Source of the DNA: Hermatobates lingyangjiaoensis
Taxonomy: Eukaryota > Arthropoda > Insecta > Hemiptera > Hermatobatidae
Assembly (NCBI GenBank): GCA_026182355.1
Contig: JAPFBL010000119.1
Span: forward strand, 1,622,001 to 1,686,000
Length of the DNA: 64,000 nt
Reading direction: 5' to 3'
Made by a program: the position numbers and the translations under genes. The notes beneath the pieces were generated by a model. It was not told the DNA's origin. It worked only from the letters and a program-made list of their open reading frames with translations, and did not search any database. Below are positions 20,940 to 32,311 of the stretch, piece after piece; the first letter of the stretch is position 1, and each line of letters starts with the position of its first letter.

Positions 20940-21640
20940 AGAACTTACATAAAAGAGATAACAAAAACTTATTACTATATTTTGAATTTCTTTTTATCAG
21001 GTAGACAGATTTGAGTCGTCCCGAAGGGTAGTAACGACCGAAGTGAAGCCTCATTCAGGAGTCACTAAGTCAGTGTAACTAACTTACGGAAGGAGGGAAT
21101 AAATAAGATATGTAGAAATATGTAAATATGTATGATTTATGTTTAAATAAGATAGCATAAATAAATTTAAATGAATAAAGGATATTAACAATAAAGAAAA
21201 AAAACAATAAATGAAAAAAATAAATAAAATTTTTTAAAAATTTTAATAAATAATAACAAAGAATAATTAACGATTGTGATTTATTCTACCTGCTAGGAGA
21301 CAATATGTGCTTCTTTTGTAGCTCTCTAAGTGTGACATTAGTGTTGGAATCATGAATCTACCTAAGAACCAGTACACGGAAACAGTCATTGAAACTGAAA
21401 CTGAGTGCGTGAGAACTGGCATGAATGGCAAGGAGAAGGTCGCCTGGCTTATCTATGGAAGACCTGTGATTACTCATATGCAAGCTTAGCTTGGTGGAAG
21501 CCAGAAAGCTACATGTAAACTAGATTCACGGAAAAAACACACGTAAAACGAATCACAAAAACTCATTACTTTTTTATGAATCTCTCATCAACAGGCAGAA
21601 AGATGTGTCACTTCGTAGACATGTAACGACTGATGTGAGT
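20940..21640 (-). mobile_element. Decayed Penelope-like element with direct terminal repeats
   Basis: Direct repeats at about 20958-21015 and 21552-21607 (both CACAAAAACT.ATTACT..TTTTGAAT.TCT..TCA.CAGG.AGA.AGATGTG-like, with mismatches) bracket an AT-simple block and a GIY-YIG coding remnant. This gives the canonical terminal repeat, coding, terminal repeat order of a Penelope-like element, heavily mutated. Confidence 0.6.
21290..21540 (-). pseudogene. Penelope-like GIY-YIG remnant
   Basis: Aligns by eye to 3800-4030 of the open copy. Both contain GAAACAGTCATTGAAACTGA and the ATGGC..CATTCATA..AAGC.TA.CTT segments encoding HANSHGLSFNDCF and LSLRMNGHR. Frames are broken. Confidence 0.65.
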
Positions 21641-21654
21641 GGAATCATTTATTT

Positions 21655-21760
21655 TAATTGATTTTAATACACGTAGTAAACAAACACACTTACTCTCTCT
21701 GATTTTTGGTCAATCCGTCTTCAGGAGAAAAAAAATAACCATTCTGTCGCTTCTTCGGCA
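21655..21760 (-). repeat. Degenerate family C repeat
   Basis: On the minus strand CTCCTGAAGA, C, GG/CC helix II and AAAA in place of GAAA, then ATCAGAGAGTAAGT. Confidence 0.55.
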
Positions 21761-22032
21761 TGCTTAGTTTCACTATCATTATTCTCCTGTGGATGTATTT
21801 ACTAAAAACTAGGGATAGTATGTTTGCTTACTATTCATTTTACTTTTCTTCGTATTTCAACCTATATATACATACATAAAAGTGAGAATTGATAGCAGCT
21901 CCCCTTTTGTTAAATAGATTTGGTTCTTGCCAAATGTTCCCTATATTTCGAAGTCTTTTCTTCCATTGAAAACTCGTTAGATTGTTTACGTAGTTCTAGA
22001 TGGAATACTATTCCTATTACCCTGCTAAATAT

Positions 22033-22908
22033 ATCTACTGTCACTCATCATGCTATCTACCACAATCTTAGTTTTAGCAAGTGCTTCAAAGTCCAAATTT
22101 AAAACAGGTTTCCCGCAGCAATAATTGTGTTACTTATAGAAATTTCAAACATAATTTATATGTGCAGTAACCTTTTGTGTTACTGTTACTGTGTTACCTT
22201 TTGTGATATATATCTATCTACCTCAATGTTTATCTGATAAATATAAAGGAATAATTAAAACCTTAACCAGAACCCGGTCGTATGACATACGAGTATAACA
22301 TGAGTATCAAGAATCTTCAACAGCCTTACCATTCATATTCAAATATGAAACAAAGTAGACTAGAAGGGGCAGAATGAAGAGAAACGTAATAATAACAGTC
22401 TCAGAAGAATTAACAAGAGGGGAATATTTTGAATGCCTCGCAAGGCATTTAAATATATATATATTTATATATATTATATATATATTATTACATTGATTAA
22501 TATAATAAATAATTTTGATCAATGAATAGCCAAAATTAATTTTATAGTCATATGAATTAGTATATAAATAAAAACTAAATTTAAAAAAGAAAAATATTGG
22601 ATCCAATTGGGATCTGATGGTTCATGTGCACCTAAGAATCAGATGTGAGATTCTTCAAATAAAAAGGTGCCCAGCAGGTAATCTGACATGAAAAAGTTCA
22701 GGTTCGAATGACGAAACTTCCGAAGCATGCATGGATGGACAGTCAACAGTTCAATAGAGACACAGAAGGTTACTGCACATATAACTTATGTTTGCAATTT
22801 CTATAAGTAACACACTTATTGCTGCGGGAAACCCGTTTTAAATTTAGACTTTGAAGCACTTGCTAAAACTAAGATTGTGGCAGATAGCATGATGGGTGAC
22901 AGTAGATT
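22033..22908. repeat. Inverted pair of Penelope-like fragments
   Basis: Arms of roughly 140 bp (22033-22174 and 22767-22908) are inverted copies, for example TTTTAGCAAGTGCTTCAAAG against CTTTGAAGCACTTGCTAAAA. They encode an SFSKCFKVQI segment, like FNDCFRVQI of the GIY-YIG fragment at 3762. About 590 bp lie between. This is a third inverted Penelope arrangement in the window. Confidence 0.65.
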
Positions 22909-23215
22909 GCTGTTCTGGCTGACCAAAAAGGTGTGGTTGTTCAGACATTGGCTTAACGTGATGGTTGTTAAACGAATATGGAAGGCATCAAACTGAATAC
23001 GGTCGAAACGGTAGATCCTATCAGTGAGGGTTTACACGGAGGTAATATAAAGTCGTAACGACTAGGATTTGAAGAGGATGCAAAAACGGTCTTCGGGTTA
23101 ATGAGAGAACGTGCAACATTTAATGGTTCTTTTTCATTACTAGATAATATGCATGGTTTTACCTGTAGTTGAAGCAACTACAGCGTCCACATCTTAGGAA
23201 ATGTATAGACCTTTC
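22909..23215 (-). pseudogene. Penelope-like Cys-motif and GIY-YIG upstream remnant
   Basis: Minus-strand sequence near 23170-23195 (AAGATGTGGACGCTGTAGTT) corresponds to the segment encoding the CGRRGCQTC motif at about 4150-4175 of the intact fragment. The frame 22968-23177 is interrupted relative to the family. Confidence 0.5.
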
Positions 23216-25859
23216 ACTAATCAGAGTATGCTTCCACGATTTCTGAGAGATAAAATTACAAAGATTGGTTGATCTTCTGTAGGAAATGCAGAAAGAATGG
23301 CTCAATGTTAAAGAGGTAGACGAAGAAGAGGAATGGGTAGAGGAAATCTTTTAATTTGCTCAACTTGTGTGCAGTAATCTTTCATTACTATTCACAATAA
23401 TAAGGTAACTCATAATTGAGAATCGTTTTGATAGATGTCTAAGGAAATAATGGTGAGTGGGTATACTAAGTGAAAGAAATATAAGTGAAAAGGGGTTCAA
23501 AAGAATTAATGAAAGATATTAAAAGAGATACATCGTGCCGGGAAATGAGAGGGTAAAGAAATGAAGAAAGAGATAACGAGTGACCAAGAAATCTCACTCA
23601 AGCTTGGCATTATTGCCAAAACAATGTCTATTTCCCACATACATACCTCTGATCTGCCGATAGATTTATTTTCAAGAAAGTAATTGTACTCAGAACAAAG
23701 TCATCAAGTGGAACAATAAAATATATATAAACTCACTAAGAAGTAGAAGGAGATCATTTTTTCTCCTGTTATAAAACAAAGTTTTTGTTGGAACTTTCCT
23801 ATTTTTTTCTTTGTAATATCTTTCAAGTATATGTTCCTGATTTTTTCCTTTAAGATTAGTAGCAAAACTTTGTAAATTAAACATCATAATATGACAGACC
23901 TTTTTAATTTCCTGGCTATTTATAAAAAAAAATATTTTTAGTGCATTTGAACTTTAAAAATTCCATTTATTGAAAAGATTCTGATTATCAATTTATCAAC
24001 ACATTAAACAAATTTTCATTTTTGCATATATTTTTCTAAAAACGTAATTCTTTGAAATGATTGTTATTGTCATTCAACTTATGATGAATATATTATTTGA
24101 ACTAATAAAAAGCAGGCCGTCGGTATTTTTTTAAACTTTAAATGAACTTGTCTTTAATTTTTGAAGGAAGAATAAAAGAAGTTATCCACATATGTTTGCT
24201 TATAACTAAACAGCTATAATTATCATGATTAAAAATTTTTTGTTTATTGCTATATAACTGCTATATTATTCATAATTTTATATTCTTTTAATATCGTGGT
24301 TATAAAAATAGGAAATCTTGGTTTGTCTCCTCTTAAACATACTATTTTCTTATTTCTGGCATGTAATAGGGTTTTTGTTGCCTGGAGCCAGGTATAGTAT
24401 CCGTAGGTTTTGCTAGACCTAATTATCCTATATATGACGTTATTCACCAACTGTGGGATATTTCTGGATTTTAGGATGGGACATTAAGGCCACGGCAGAT
24501 CCAGTTTATACCTGTTTCTGTGTTGACCTTGACTTCTTCAATAGCCTTTTGCCATTTTACCAACAGCTATATCAATGTTGAATGCACCACTTCCCGTTAG
24601 ATCACCAAAGTTAACCAGCATTGGGTGTGGTTAGCACTTGAATGTGACATCACCTGCTGATTGCAACTCAGGTAATACATATAGCTCACCCTTGGTTTAA
24701 ATTGGTGACTAATCAACAAGCACTATAATAAAAATGGGCCTAGGAAATAAAATATACAAACTTCAATAGCGGTTGTTTTAAACTAATTGGCCTCTGGTTT
24801 TTAACAAAAAATAATTAAATTTGTATCATAGTATACAAATTTCACGCATAGCGAATACATAACTTCACGCTAAAGGATTGCTATTTAAAAATACGATTGA
24901 CTCTGCACTGAAATATGTTATAAAACATTTAAACAGTCCCATTCCTAACCAAAAGTTGTTTGCCTGCACAATTTTATCATGATCACACTGACTTGTGTCA
25001 TAAGAAGATTTATTATGGAGAGAAGATTTTAAATGTTCACGAAAAACTTCGATGCACACCCATTTGACTTACAAAAACTGACTTGAAAACTTAGTCTCTC
25101 AAAAAAATAAACACTTTTTATGCTTTCAATACTATATTTAATTAATAATAATAAATGTTATTAATATGGGATTGATATTGTTGATAAAGATATCCGACAG
25201 GTATAACTTAATAGTTGTTATTTCTAGTATTTCAATAAGTATTGTCAAAATTCATAAAATTTTTATACAAGCAATAATCATATGACGATAATACTAAATA
25301 AAAAATAACAATTTCGACAAAAAAATCGGGAGTAAATAGGTGCCCGTTTTGAACTAAAGAATAAAGAAGATGGATCATCAAATTTTTCTCATCGCTAAAA
25401 CACCATTTTCCACACCAATAACTATACCAATCTCAAATTTTATCATATCTCAACAGAGTGACCTGCTACATGTTCATGAAATTATAGCTACACCTATTTG
25501 ATTTATATTGAGAGTAAAAATAAAATTTATGGTTTTTTTTTTCGTGAAGCGTGTACTATAGTTACAGTACACATTTTGTACTTACAGTAAACAACATTTT
25601 ATTAATATCTTTCTAATTACTATTTGGAAAATAATATCTTCATTTATACTTGATTTTTTCTTTTTTTTTATAAAATTTATTCCTCAGTTGACATAAATAT
25701 AAGGAATTGGTTATGATTTTTAATATCAATATTCGGATTTATTGTTTTCCAAGGCCCACAGTTATTAGGCTTTCACCTTTAGTGCTCTTCTATTGGCGGA
25801 AATTGTAGCCTATTTATTATTTGGCAACCTTTTTAGTAATTAGAGAGCCACATTACCAA
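23216..25859. other. Spacer without recognised genes
   Basis: Moderately AT-rich. Several 60-66-codon frames exist, none with a family signature. The block at 24480-24720 is slightly GC-richer and could be an old repeat. Confidence 0.45.
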
Positions 25860-26105
25860 TTGATTCTACATTGGAAGTCCTACATTTTGCCTCCTTAAAT
25901 GTATTTAGAGTACGGATCTTTAATGAGAACCTGACATTGTACAGGCTCGGGACAGATGGCTTAACGTCCTGTCTGAGGGACGACGTTCCCAGATTTATTC
26001 ATCACCCACATGAATAAATCGAGGGTCAGAGTGGGTATTGATCCCTGGATCTACCTGTCCAGGGGCGAGCACGTTGCCACTGTGTTAACCTGGTCCTTAT
26101 ATTTA
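25860..26105 (+). repeat. Interspersed repeat R1, copy 1
   Basis: Shares with 35160 and 36190 the ordered blocks TTTAGAGTA.GGATCTTTAA, GGCTTAACGTCC, CGAGGGTCAGAGTGGGT, TGGATCTAC..GTCCAGGG and a CACTGTGTTAACCTGG end. All three copies are on the plus strand. No coding potential seen, so it may be a SINE or the 3' end of a LINE. Confidence 0.65.
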
Positions 26106-27196
26106 ATATCAATGTAGAGTGAAGGATATACTGAACATTTAACAATATTTTTAACATTGGTTACATTTCAAATAATGTCCATTATAAGATTTATTTATTA
26201 AAAAACATTGTAAAAAAATTGTTACCGAGAGTATATGGAGGCTTCTTAAACAATTAATAAGATCTGTAGTGTAATAACATTACAACTTTTTTGAAAAACT
26301 TTCGATTGTGGTGAATGTGTATATATTGGTTGAGTAATGAACGACTTCTGTTGGAGTCTCAATTATGACTCATTTACTTCCTTAAGACAACTTTATTACA
26401 GTCTGGACGGAATGAGCAGATCTGATTCTACACTCATTCAGTCAGGGAACTTTAATCGTAGTGAAAGTAAAAATGCATGGAATGTGGATGATCAAGAAAA
26501 AAAAAACAGTAGTGGAAATGGTGTAGGAAAGTAGACTAAGCGAAGCAGGCGTTGACTTGAGCCGGGGAGGGCCTTGTCCCAGTCGACGGCACCTCCTGGC
26601 CCCATTCCAATCAGCCGGTTAATCTTCCTACTCCCCAACTCCTGGCCACCACAAAACATGTCTTTTCAAACACGTTCCCACTTCTCTCCTTACACCACTG
26701 TCTTCAACAAGACAAATGGCTTTCCAGTATTTCTCAATGGCAAACATTCAATGACTCATCATCTATTGTTATGGTCATCAGTGTTTAGAGCAATTAAACC
26801 AAACATTTTTCTTCAAAAAAAAAAAAAAAACTTTGTGAAATTTAAGTTTTTCTATCAAATTATAATGATATTAGTAAATATCCTAGTCAAGTTTATGTTT
26901 CGTTTGAACTGAAGCAATTCAAACGAAAATAAAAACACAAATCAAAATTAAAGATATACTTACTTCATAAGAAATAGTTTGAGCCACAGAACGAAGAGCT
27001 CCTAACAAACAATAATTAGAATTAGAACATCAACCCCATATTAAAACCCCACAAACACCAATTCTAGTACAACAAAGAAAAAATAATCGATACAAACAGA
27101 AGTATGCTACTCTCATAATGATTATGCACTATTTTTTAAAATCCTATGATGAAAACTGAAATTGACAACTGATAATACCATAGTATCTTTCTTAAC
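26106..27196. other. Spacer with a GC-richer block
   Basis: 26540-26720 (CGGGGAGGGCC..CACCTCCTGGCCCC) is GC-rich and is followed by an A-run at 26816-26831. This is compatible with a retroposed sequence, but I do not recognise it. The rest is AT-rich. Confidence 0.4.
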
Positions 27197-27209
27197 CATA
27201 AACTATTTA
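27197..27209 (+). repeat. Target-site duplication, left copy
   Basis: CATAAACTATTTA, repeated exactly at 31538-31550, brackets the Penelope palindrome. A 13-bp duplication is plausible for a Penelope-like insertion. Confidence 0.75.
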
Positions 27210-29032
27210 ACATTAATATTAAAATTACAGTAATCCGTCTTACCTCGTACCCTGCTGCTGAAGCTCTTAGACCGGTTTCGGGCGTCACCCATCTTCAATA
27301 AGAACTGATCAACTAAATCTACGGAGTCCTACCTTTCTGTTTATATAACCTACCTACTTCCCAATGCTGCCTAGATTTTAATATTTAATTACTTTACCTT
27401 TACTTTTATTTTTATTTTATTTTATTTTACTTTTTATTTTAATTATTATTATTTAGTTTAATTCTTTTCTTATTATTTTCGTCATTGTCCAGTCTGTCAA
27501 GTCGTCGCTTCAATTTCTTTAACGGTTTAAATAGTGTATCGCTTTGGTGATTTATTTGTTCATTTATTAGCTTACCCGATTCTTTATTTTTAAATATCTC
27601 TAATTCTTCATTTACGTTTAGTCTTTTTCCTTTTTGTCCTGTTTTTATTAAGGTCATTGAATTTTCTAAACTGTCCGGTTCATGTCCATATTCAGTTAGG
27701 TGGTTAGCATAATTAGATTTATTTGTGTTATTTAGATAATCTTTTATGTGTTCTTTATATCTTAATTTTAGGGTCCTTCCCGTTTGTCCAATATATATAT
27801 GATTACAATTTTTACATTTTATTTTATATACCCCGCTTTTATCATATTTATTAGTTTTATTTTCTGTTGAGTTATCTATTCTTTGGTTAATTGAATTATT
27901 TGTTTTAAACCCTATATTTATATTGTATTGTTTTAGTAAGTTTGCGATTTTATGACTTATTTGACCTATAAACGTTATACACGCGTATTTATCGTTATTA
28001 ATTCTTTCATTATTAAAATTTATTTTATTTCTTCTGGTTTTTAGCATTTTATCTATTACGTTTGTATTATACCCGTTGTTATTTGCTATTGTTTTTATTA
28101 TATTTAACTCGCTATTATAGTTAGTTTTATTCATCGGAATTTTTATTAATCTATCTATCATATAACGGAAAGCTGCTAATTTTTGTTGCCTAGGATGGAT
28201 TGAAGTTTTATGTATGGTTATATCGGTCGCGGTGGGTTTCCTATATATTTTAAAACTAAGCTTTTTGTCATTTTTTTCTATAGTTATATCCATAAAATTT
28301 ATTTTATTGTTTACTTCTATTTCGTGTGTAAATTTTATTTTATTATTTAGTGAGTTTAGGTAGTTTTTAATATTTATTATATTATCTTCATTTTCATTAT
28401 TTACGATTAGGAAGGAGTCATCCACATATCTGCTATAATGGACTACGTTGAATTTCTCTTTTATTTTTTTGACATAGGTTTTTTCTAATTCCTGTAAAAA
28501 TATTTCGGATAATATAGCCGAAGTTGGATGTCCCATTCCTAATCCATCTTTCGCTAAATAAAATTCGTTATTAAATTGGAAATAGTTTTGTTTTAGAGTT
28601 GTATTTGTTAAATTTATTATTTCGTTTATACTGTTATCATGATCATATTGTTTATCTATTTTACGTATTATGTTTATTACTTCCGACCTAGGGATTGACG
28701 TATACAGATTTTCAATGTCGAATGATATTAGTTTTGTTTTTTTATTTATATTTATATCTTTTATTTTATTTACTAAATCACCGGAATTCTTAATATTATA
28801 CGTATTTGGTAGCCTAACCTTATCTTTGATCAGTTTTGCTAATTCTTTTGATAATTTATATGCTGGGGCATTTCTATAATTTATCACGGGTCTTATTGGC
28901 TCTCCTACCTTATGTACTTTGATTTGGGCTTTTAACCGCGGGGCATTTGGATTCATGTTTATATATTTATACGTTTCGTTAGGTTTTATAATAGTTGGAG
29001 ATTTACTAACTATACGTCTGATTATGTTTTGA
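27208..29032 (-). repeat. Palindrome left arm
   Basis: Reverse complement of 29681-31505. Endpoints were derived from where the two copies diverge (T27208 outermost, A29032 innermost). Confidence 0.85.
27262..27306 (-). ncRNA. Hammerhead-like motif in Penelope terminal repeat (left)
   Basis: Mirror image of 31407-31451. It has helix I of 8 bp, helix II GGG/CCC, GAAA and helix III ACCGGU. It carries U instead of C at core position 3 (UUGAAGA). See the right copy for coordinates of each part. Confidence 0.65.
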
Positions 29033-29634
29033 AACTTTTTAGTAGGGTCATTCTTTAGTTTTTCGTAATTGTTTTTATCTATAAAATCTTGCGTTTTTTT
29101 AATATATTCCGTTTTATTTATTATAACTATAGAATTACCTTTGTCTGCTTTAGTAGCTAACGCGTTGGCTTTTTGGATTTTTTTATTGATATTTTTAAGA
29201 ATTTGATTATCTTGATTATTAGTTTCATTGCGATTCCTATTATTAATGGTTTTATCTATTATTTCTGAAGCTAGGTGCCTAACATGCTCTTGTTCATTAT
29301 TAGGTATTAATTTTATAGCTAATTCTGTATCGGTTATGATAGTTTCGATGTCTTTACTGTTAATTTTCCGTCCTACGTTGTATTTGAACCCTTTATTAAG
29401 TAAATTGGTTTCTGTCTGCGTAAAAGTTATGTTGGTTTTATTTATTAGCCGAGGATAAAATTTAGTATTTTCTTTATTATAATTATTATTTCTATTTAAC
29501 AGTTTGTCGATTTTTTTATTCATTCGGTCGTATTTTTTATTAAGTTCTTTTTTAATTTTTTCGTTTATAATTTTACTCGCGTTTACAAATGTCTCTGTCT
29601 GTAGAAAATTAGTCAGTCTAATATGTTCAGTCAA
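27439..29634 (-). CDS. Penelope-like reverse transcriptase with GIY-YIG endonuclease
   Basis: This frame of 731 codons encodes a retroelement polyprotein that would copy its RNA at a nicked target. The N-terminal region is Lys/Asn-rich (residues 1-60), then NLLNKGFKYN (77-86) and ADKGNSIVI (163-171). Reverse transcriptase blocks follow: HKVGEPIRPV (241-250), SFDIENLYTSIP (304-315), GLGMGHPTSAILSE (364-377), catalytic YVDD (403-406) and FMDITIE (447-453). The C-terminal GIY-YIG domain has GVY at 601, CKNC 607-610, YIG 614-616, R625 and H629. The tail is basic (KKLKRR, KKRIK) and may be a nuclear localisation signal. The codon at 29634 is TTG and the frame is open upstream, so the true start is lost. 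The first ATG is residue 38. No frameshift is seen, which is unusual for this window and indicates youth. Confidence 0.92.
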   Translation of the reverse strand: MTEHIRLTNFLQTETFVNASKIINEKIKKELNKKYDRMNKKIDKLLNRNNNYNKENTKFYPRLINKTNITFTQTETNLLNKGFKYNVGRKINSKDIETIITDTELAIKLIPNNEQEHVRHLASEIIDKTINNRNRNETNNQDNQILKNINKKIQKANALATKADKGNSIVIINKTEYIKKTQDFIDKNNYEKLKNDPTKKFQNIIRRIVSKSPTIIKPNETYKYINMNPNAPRLKAQIKVHKVGEPIRPVINYRNAPAYKLSKELAKLIKDKVRLPNTYNIKNSGDLVNKIKDININKKTKLISFDIENLYTSIPRSEVINIIRKIDKQYDHDNSINEIINLTNTTLKQNYFQFNNEFYLAKDGLGMGHPTSAILSEIFLQELEKTYVKKIKEKFNVVHYSRYVDDSFLIVNNENEDNIINIKNYLNSLNNKIKFTHEIEVNNKINFMDITIEKNDKKLSFKIYRKPTATDITIHKTSIHPRQQKLAAFRYMIDRLIKIPMNKTNYNSELNIIKTIANNNGYNTNVIDKMLKTRRNKINFNNERINNDKYACITFIGQISHKIANLLKQYNINIGFKTNNSINQRIDNSTENKTNKYDKSGVYKIKCKNCNHIYIGQTGRTLKLRYKEHIKDYLNNTNKSNYANHLTEYGHEPDSLENSMTLIKTGQKGKRLNVNEELEIFKNKESGKLINEQINHQSDTLFKPLKKLKRRLDRLDNDENNKKRIKLNNNN

Positions 29635-29680
29635 CAGTCGTTTGTTAGTTTCTGTCTTCTTACAATAAAGTGTCCTTATC
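29033..29680 (-). other. Palindrome spacer: unique 5' part of the longer copy
   Basis: Encodes roughly residues 1-201 of the minus-strand protein plus 46 bases of open upstream frame. It is present once only, so the plus copy is the more truncated of the two. Confidence 0.8.
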
Positions 29681-31274
29681 TCAAAACATAATCAGACGTA
29701 TAGTTAGTAAATCTCCAACTATTATAAAACCTAACGAAACGTATAAATATATAAACATGAATCCAAATGCCCCGCGGTTAAAAGCCCAAATCAAAGTACA
29801 TAAGGTAGGAGAGCCAATAAGACCCGTGATAAATTATAGAAATGCCCCAGCATATAAATTATCAAAAGAATTAGCAAAACTGATCAAAGATAAGGTTAGG
29901 CTACCAAATACGTATAATATTAAGAATTCCGGTGATTTAGTAAATAAAATAAAAGATATAAATATAAATAAAAAAACAAAACTAATATCATTCGACATTG
30001 AAAATCTGTATACGTCAATCCCTAGGTCGGAAGTAATAAACATAATACGTAAAATAGATAAACAATATGATCATGATAACAGTATAAACGAAATAATAAA
30101 TTTAACAAATACAACTCTAAAACAAAACTATTTCCAATTTAATAACGAATTTTATTTAGCGAAAGATGGATTAGGAATGGGACATCCAACTTCGGCTATA
30201 TTATCCGAAATATTTTTACAGGAATTAGAAAAAACCTATGTCAAAAAAATAAAAGAGAAATTCAACGTAGTCCATTATAGCAGATATGTGGATGACTCCT
30301 TCCTAATCGTAAATAATGAAAATGAAGATAATATAATAAATATTAAAAACTACCTAAACTCACTAAATAATAAAATAAAATTTACACACGAAATAGAAGT
30401 AAACAATAAAATAAATTTTATGGATATAACTATAGAAAAAAATGACAAAAAGCTTAGTTTTAAAATATATAGGAAACCCACCGCGACCGATATAACCATA
30501 CATAAAACTTCAATCCATCCTAGGCAACAAAAATTAGCAGCTTTCCGTTATATGATAGATAGATTAATAAAAATTCCGATGAATAAAACTAACTATAATA
30601 GCGAGTTAAATATAATAAAAACAATAGCAAATAACAACGGGTATAATACAAACGTAATAGATAAAATGCTAAAAACCAGAAGAAATAAAATAAATTTTAA
30701 TAATGAAAGAATTAATAACGATAAATACGCGTGTATAACGTTTATAGGTCAAATAAGTCATAAAATCGCAAACTTACTAAAACAATACAATATAAATATA
30801 GGGTTTAAAACAAATAATTCAATTAACCAAAGAATAGATAACTCAACAGAAAATAAAACTAATAAATATGATAAAAGCGGGGTATATAAAATAAAATGTA
30901 AAAATTGTAATCATATATATATTGGACAAACGGGAAGGACCCTAAAATTAAGATATAAAGAACACATAAAAGATTATCTAAATAACACAAATAAATCTAA
31001 TTATGCTAACCACCTAACTGAATATGGACATGAACCGGACAGTTTAGAAAATTCAATGACCTTAATAAAAACAGGACAAAAAGGAAAAAGACTAAACGTA
31101 AATGAAGAATTAGAGATATTTAAAAATAAAGAATCGGGTAAGCTAATAAATGAACAAATAAATCACCAAAGCGATACACTATTTAAACCGTTAAAGAAAT
31201 TGAAGCGACGACTTGACAGACTGGACAATGACGAAAATAATAAGAAAAGAATTAAACTAAATAATAATAATTAA
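29670..31274 (+). pseudogene. Penelope-like reverse transcriptase and endonuclease, N-terminally truncated copy
   Basis: This frame encodes 534 residues that match residues 204-731 of the minus-strand copy throughout, after a few junction-derived residues. It retains the reverse transcriptase blocks with YVDD and the whole GIY-YIG domain. It lacks the N-terminal third, including the ADKGNS block. It begins at a GTG only because the junction happens to be open there, so expression as such is doubtful. No internal stop or shift has accumulated, consistent with simultaneous insertion with its partner or with gene conversion between arms. Confidence 0.88.
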
Positions 31275-31505
31275 AATAAAAAGTAAAATAAAATAAAATA
31301 AAAATAAAAGTAAAGGTAAAGTAATTAAATATTAAAATCTAGGCAGCATTGGGAAGTAGGTAGGTTATATAAACAGAAAGGTAGGACTCCGTAGATTTAG
31401 TTGATCAGTTCTTATTGAAGATGGGTGACGCCCGAAACCGGTCTAAGAGCTTCAGCAGCAGGGTACGAGGTAAGACGGATTACTGTAATTTTAATATTAA
31501 TGTTA
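29681..31505 (+). repeat. Palindrome right arm
   Basis: Reverse complement of 27208-29032. The innermost matching bases are TCAAAACATAATCAG at 29681. Confidence 0.85.
31407..31451 (+). ncRNA. Hammerhead-like motif in Penelope terminal repeat (right)
   Basis: Helix I AGTTCTTA 31407-31414 pairs with TAAGAGCT 31444-31451, 8 bp including one G·U. The box is TTGAAGA 31415-31421, where consensus is CTGANGA. Then extra T31422, helix II GGGT 31423-31426 with GCCC 31430-31433, GAAA 31434-31437, palindromic ACCGGT helix III 31437-31442, and C31443 at the cleavage position. Everything fits except U at position 3, which normally is C pairing with G8. Cleavage may be weak. GGTAAG follows at 31469-31474. 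Confidence 0.68.
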
Positions 31506-31537
31506 CTAACCTCTGTGGTAATGAAAAAATGCATGAA

Positions 31538-31550
31538 CATAAACTATTTA
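31538..31550 (+). repeat. Target-site duplication, right copy
   Basis: CATAAACTATTTA, identical to 27197-27209. Confidence 0.75.
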
Positions 31551-32252
31551 CTCATTTATCACACTTCAATGAAAATGTATTTGTACATTGCTTCAGAAAA
31601 ATATATAAAATAACAGTAGGGGCCTTTATCTCTGTTCAAGTGAAAAAATAATTATCATTTTTTACAATAAAATTGTCACTTTCAATTAAAAATATTGGTA
31701 ATGTGTTTTATCTTTTTTGTTATTTCAGTATTTAAGCCAAATTTCATGGAAATCAGAATCTCCTAAAGGTTTGTAATAACAAACTCTAATTATATTAGTG
31801 TAATTTAATTATATTACACAAATTCAAATTTGAAAGATATTAATTCTAATTGATAAAAAGCTATCTATGAATTATTTTTCTATACATGAATTTAATGGGG
31901 TATAAATTTATAGAGTTACTTATAATCTGTTAAATGACTCATGTGTTATTAAAACAGGGGCTATTTTTAAATTGTAACATACGACTGGTATGGATGTGAA
32001 CTGAGAATCAAATATTTTATTGCCATCCATTTATTTTATTGGAGAATCCATTTTGCCAATTATAAGAACTAAAAGCAATCGGAGCTTAATAGCTGTCCTT
32101 TTAAGTGTAACATTGCCTTTTACAGTACTCTAACTTCAGAACAGTTAAATGACTGTCAAATGATATTAAGATTTGTCAATCGGTAGGACTTCTGGGGTTT
32201 TTAAATATTTTTAAAAAAAAATTAAAGATTTAAACTTTTTTCTTATATATAT
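31551..32252. other. AT-rich spacer
   Basis: Nothing recognised between the Penelope element and the next foldback. Confidence 0.5.
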
Positions 32253-32311
32253 GGCAAACACCAGAGGTTACTGAGGGTTGATCTACACAAACAAACACTT
32301 CACTTACGTCA

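Larger units (their letters stand above)
27210..31537. mobile_element. Penelope-like retroelement, head-to-head dimer
   Basis: Two copies of one element meet 5' to 5'. The minus copy occupies 27208-29680 and the plus copy 29681-31505. The shared arms are 27208-29032 and 29681-31505, exactly 1,825 bp each, so there is no net length difference. The encoded proteins agree throughout the overlap. The 648-bp spacer (29033-29680) belongs to the longer minus copy. Both copies are 5'-truncated: the minus reading frame stays open past its first possible start into the junction. The plus copy extends 32 bp beyond the symmetric end before the 13-bp duplication. Terminal regions contain a hammerhead-like motif and GGTAAG. 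Near-identity implies a recent insertion. Confidence 0.88.

Noticed and set aside
28670..28879. Open frame antisense to the reverse transcriptase (and its twin at 29834-30043)
   Set aside because: Shadow of the conserved Penelope coding sequence. The identical twin follows from the palindrome.
29634..29634. TTG as true start of the 731-codon frame
   Set aside because: The frame is open upstream into the junction, and TTG is not an expected animal start codon. The copy is simply 5'-truncated.
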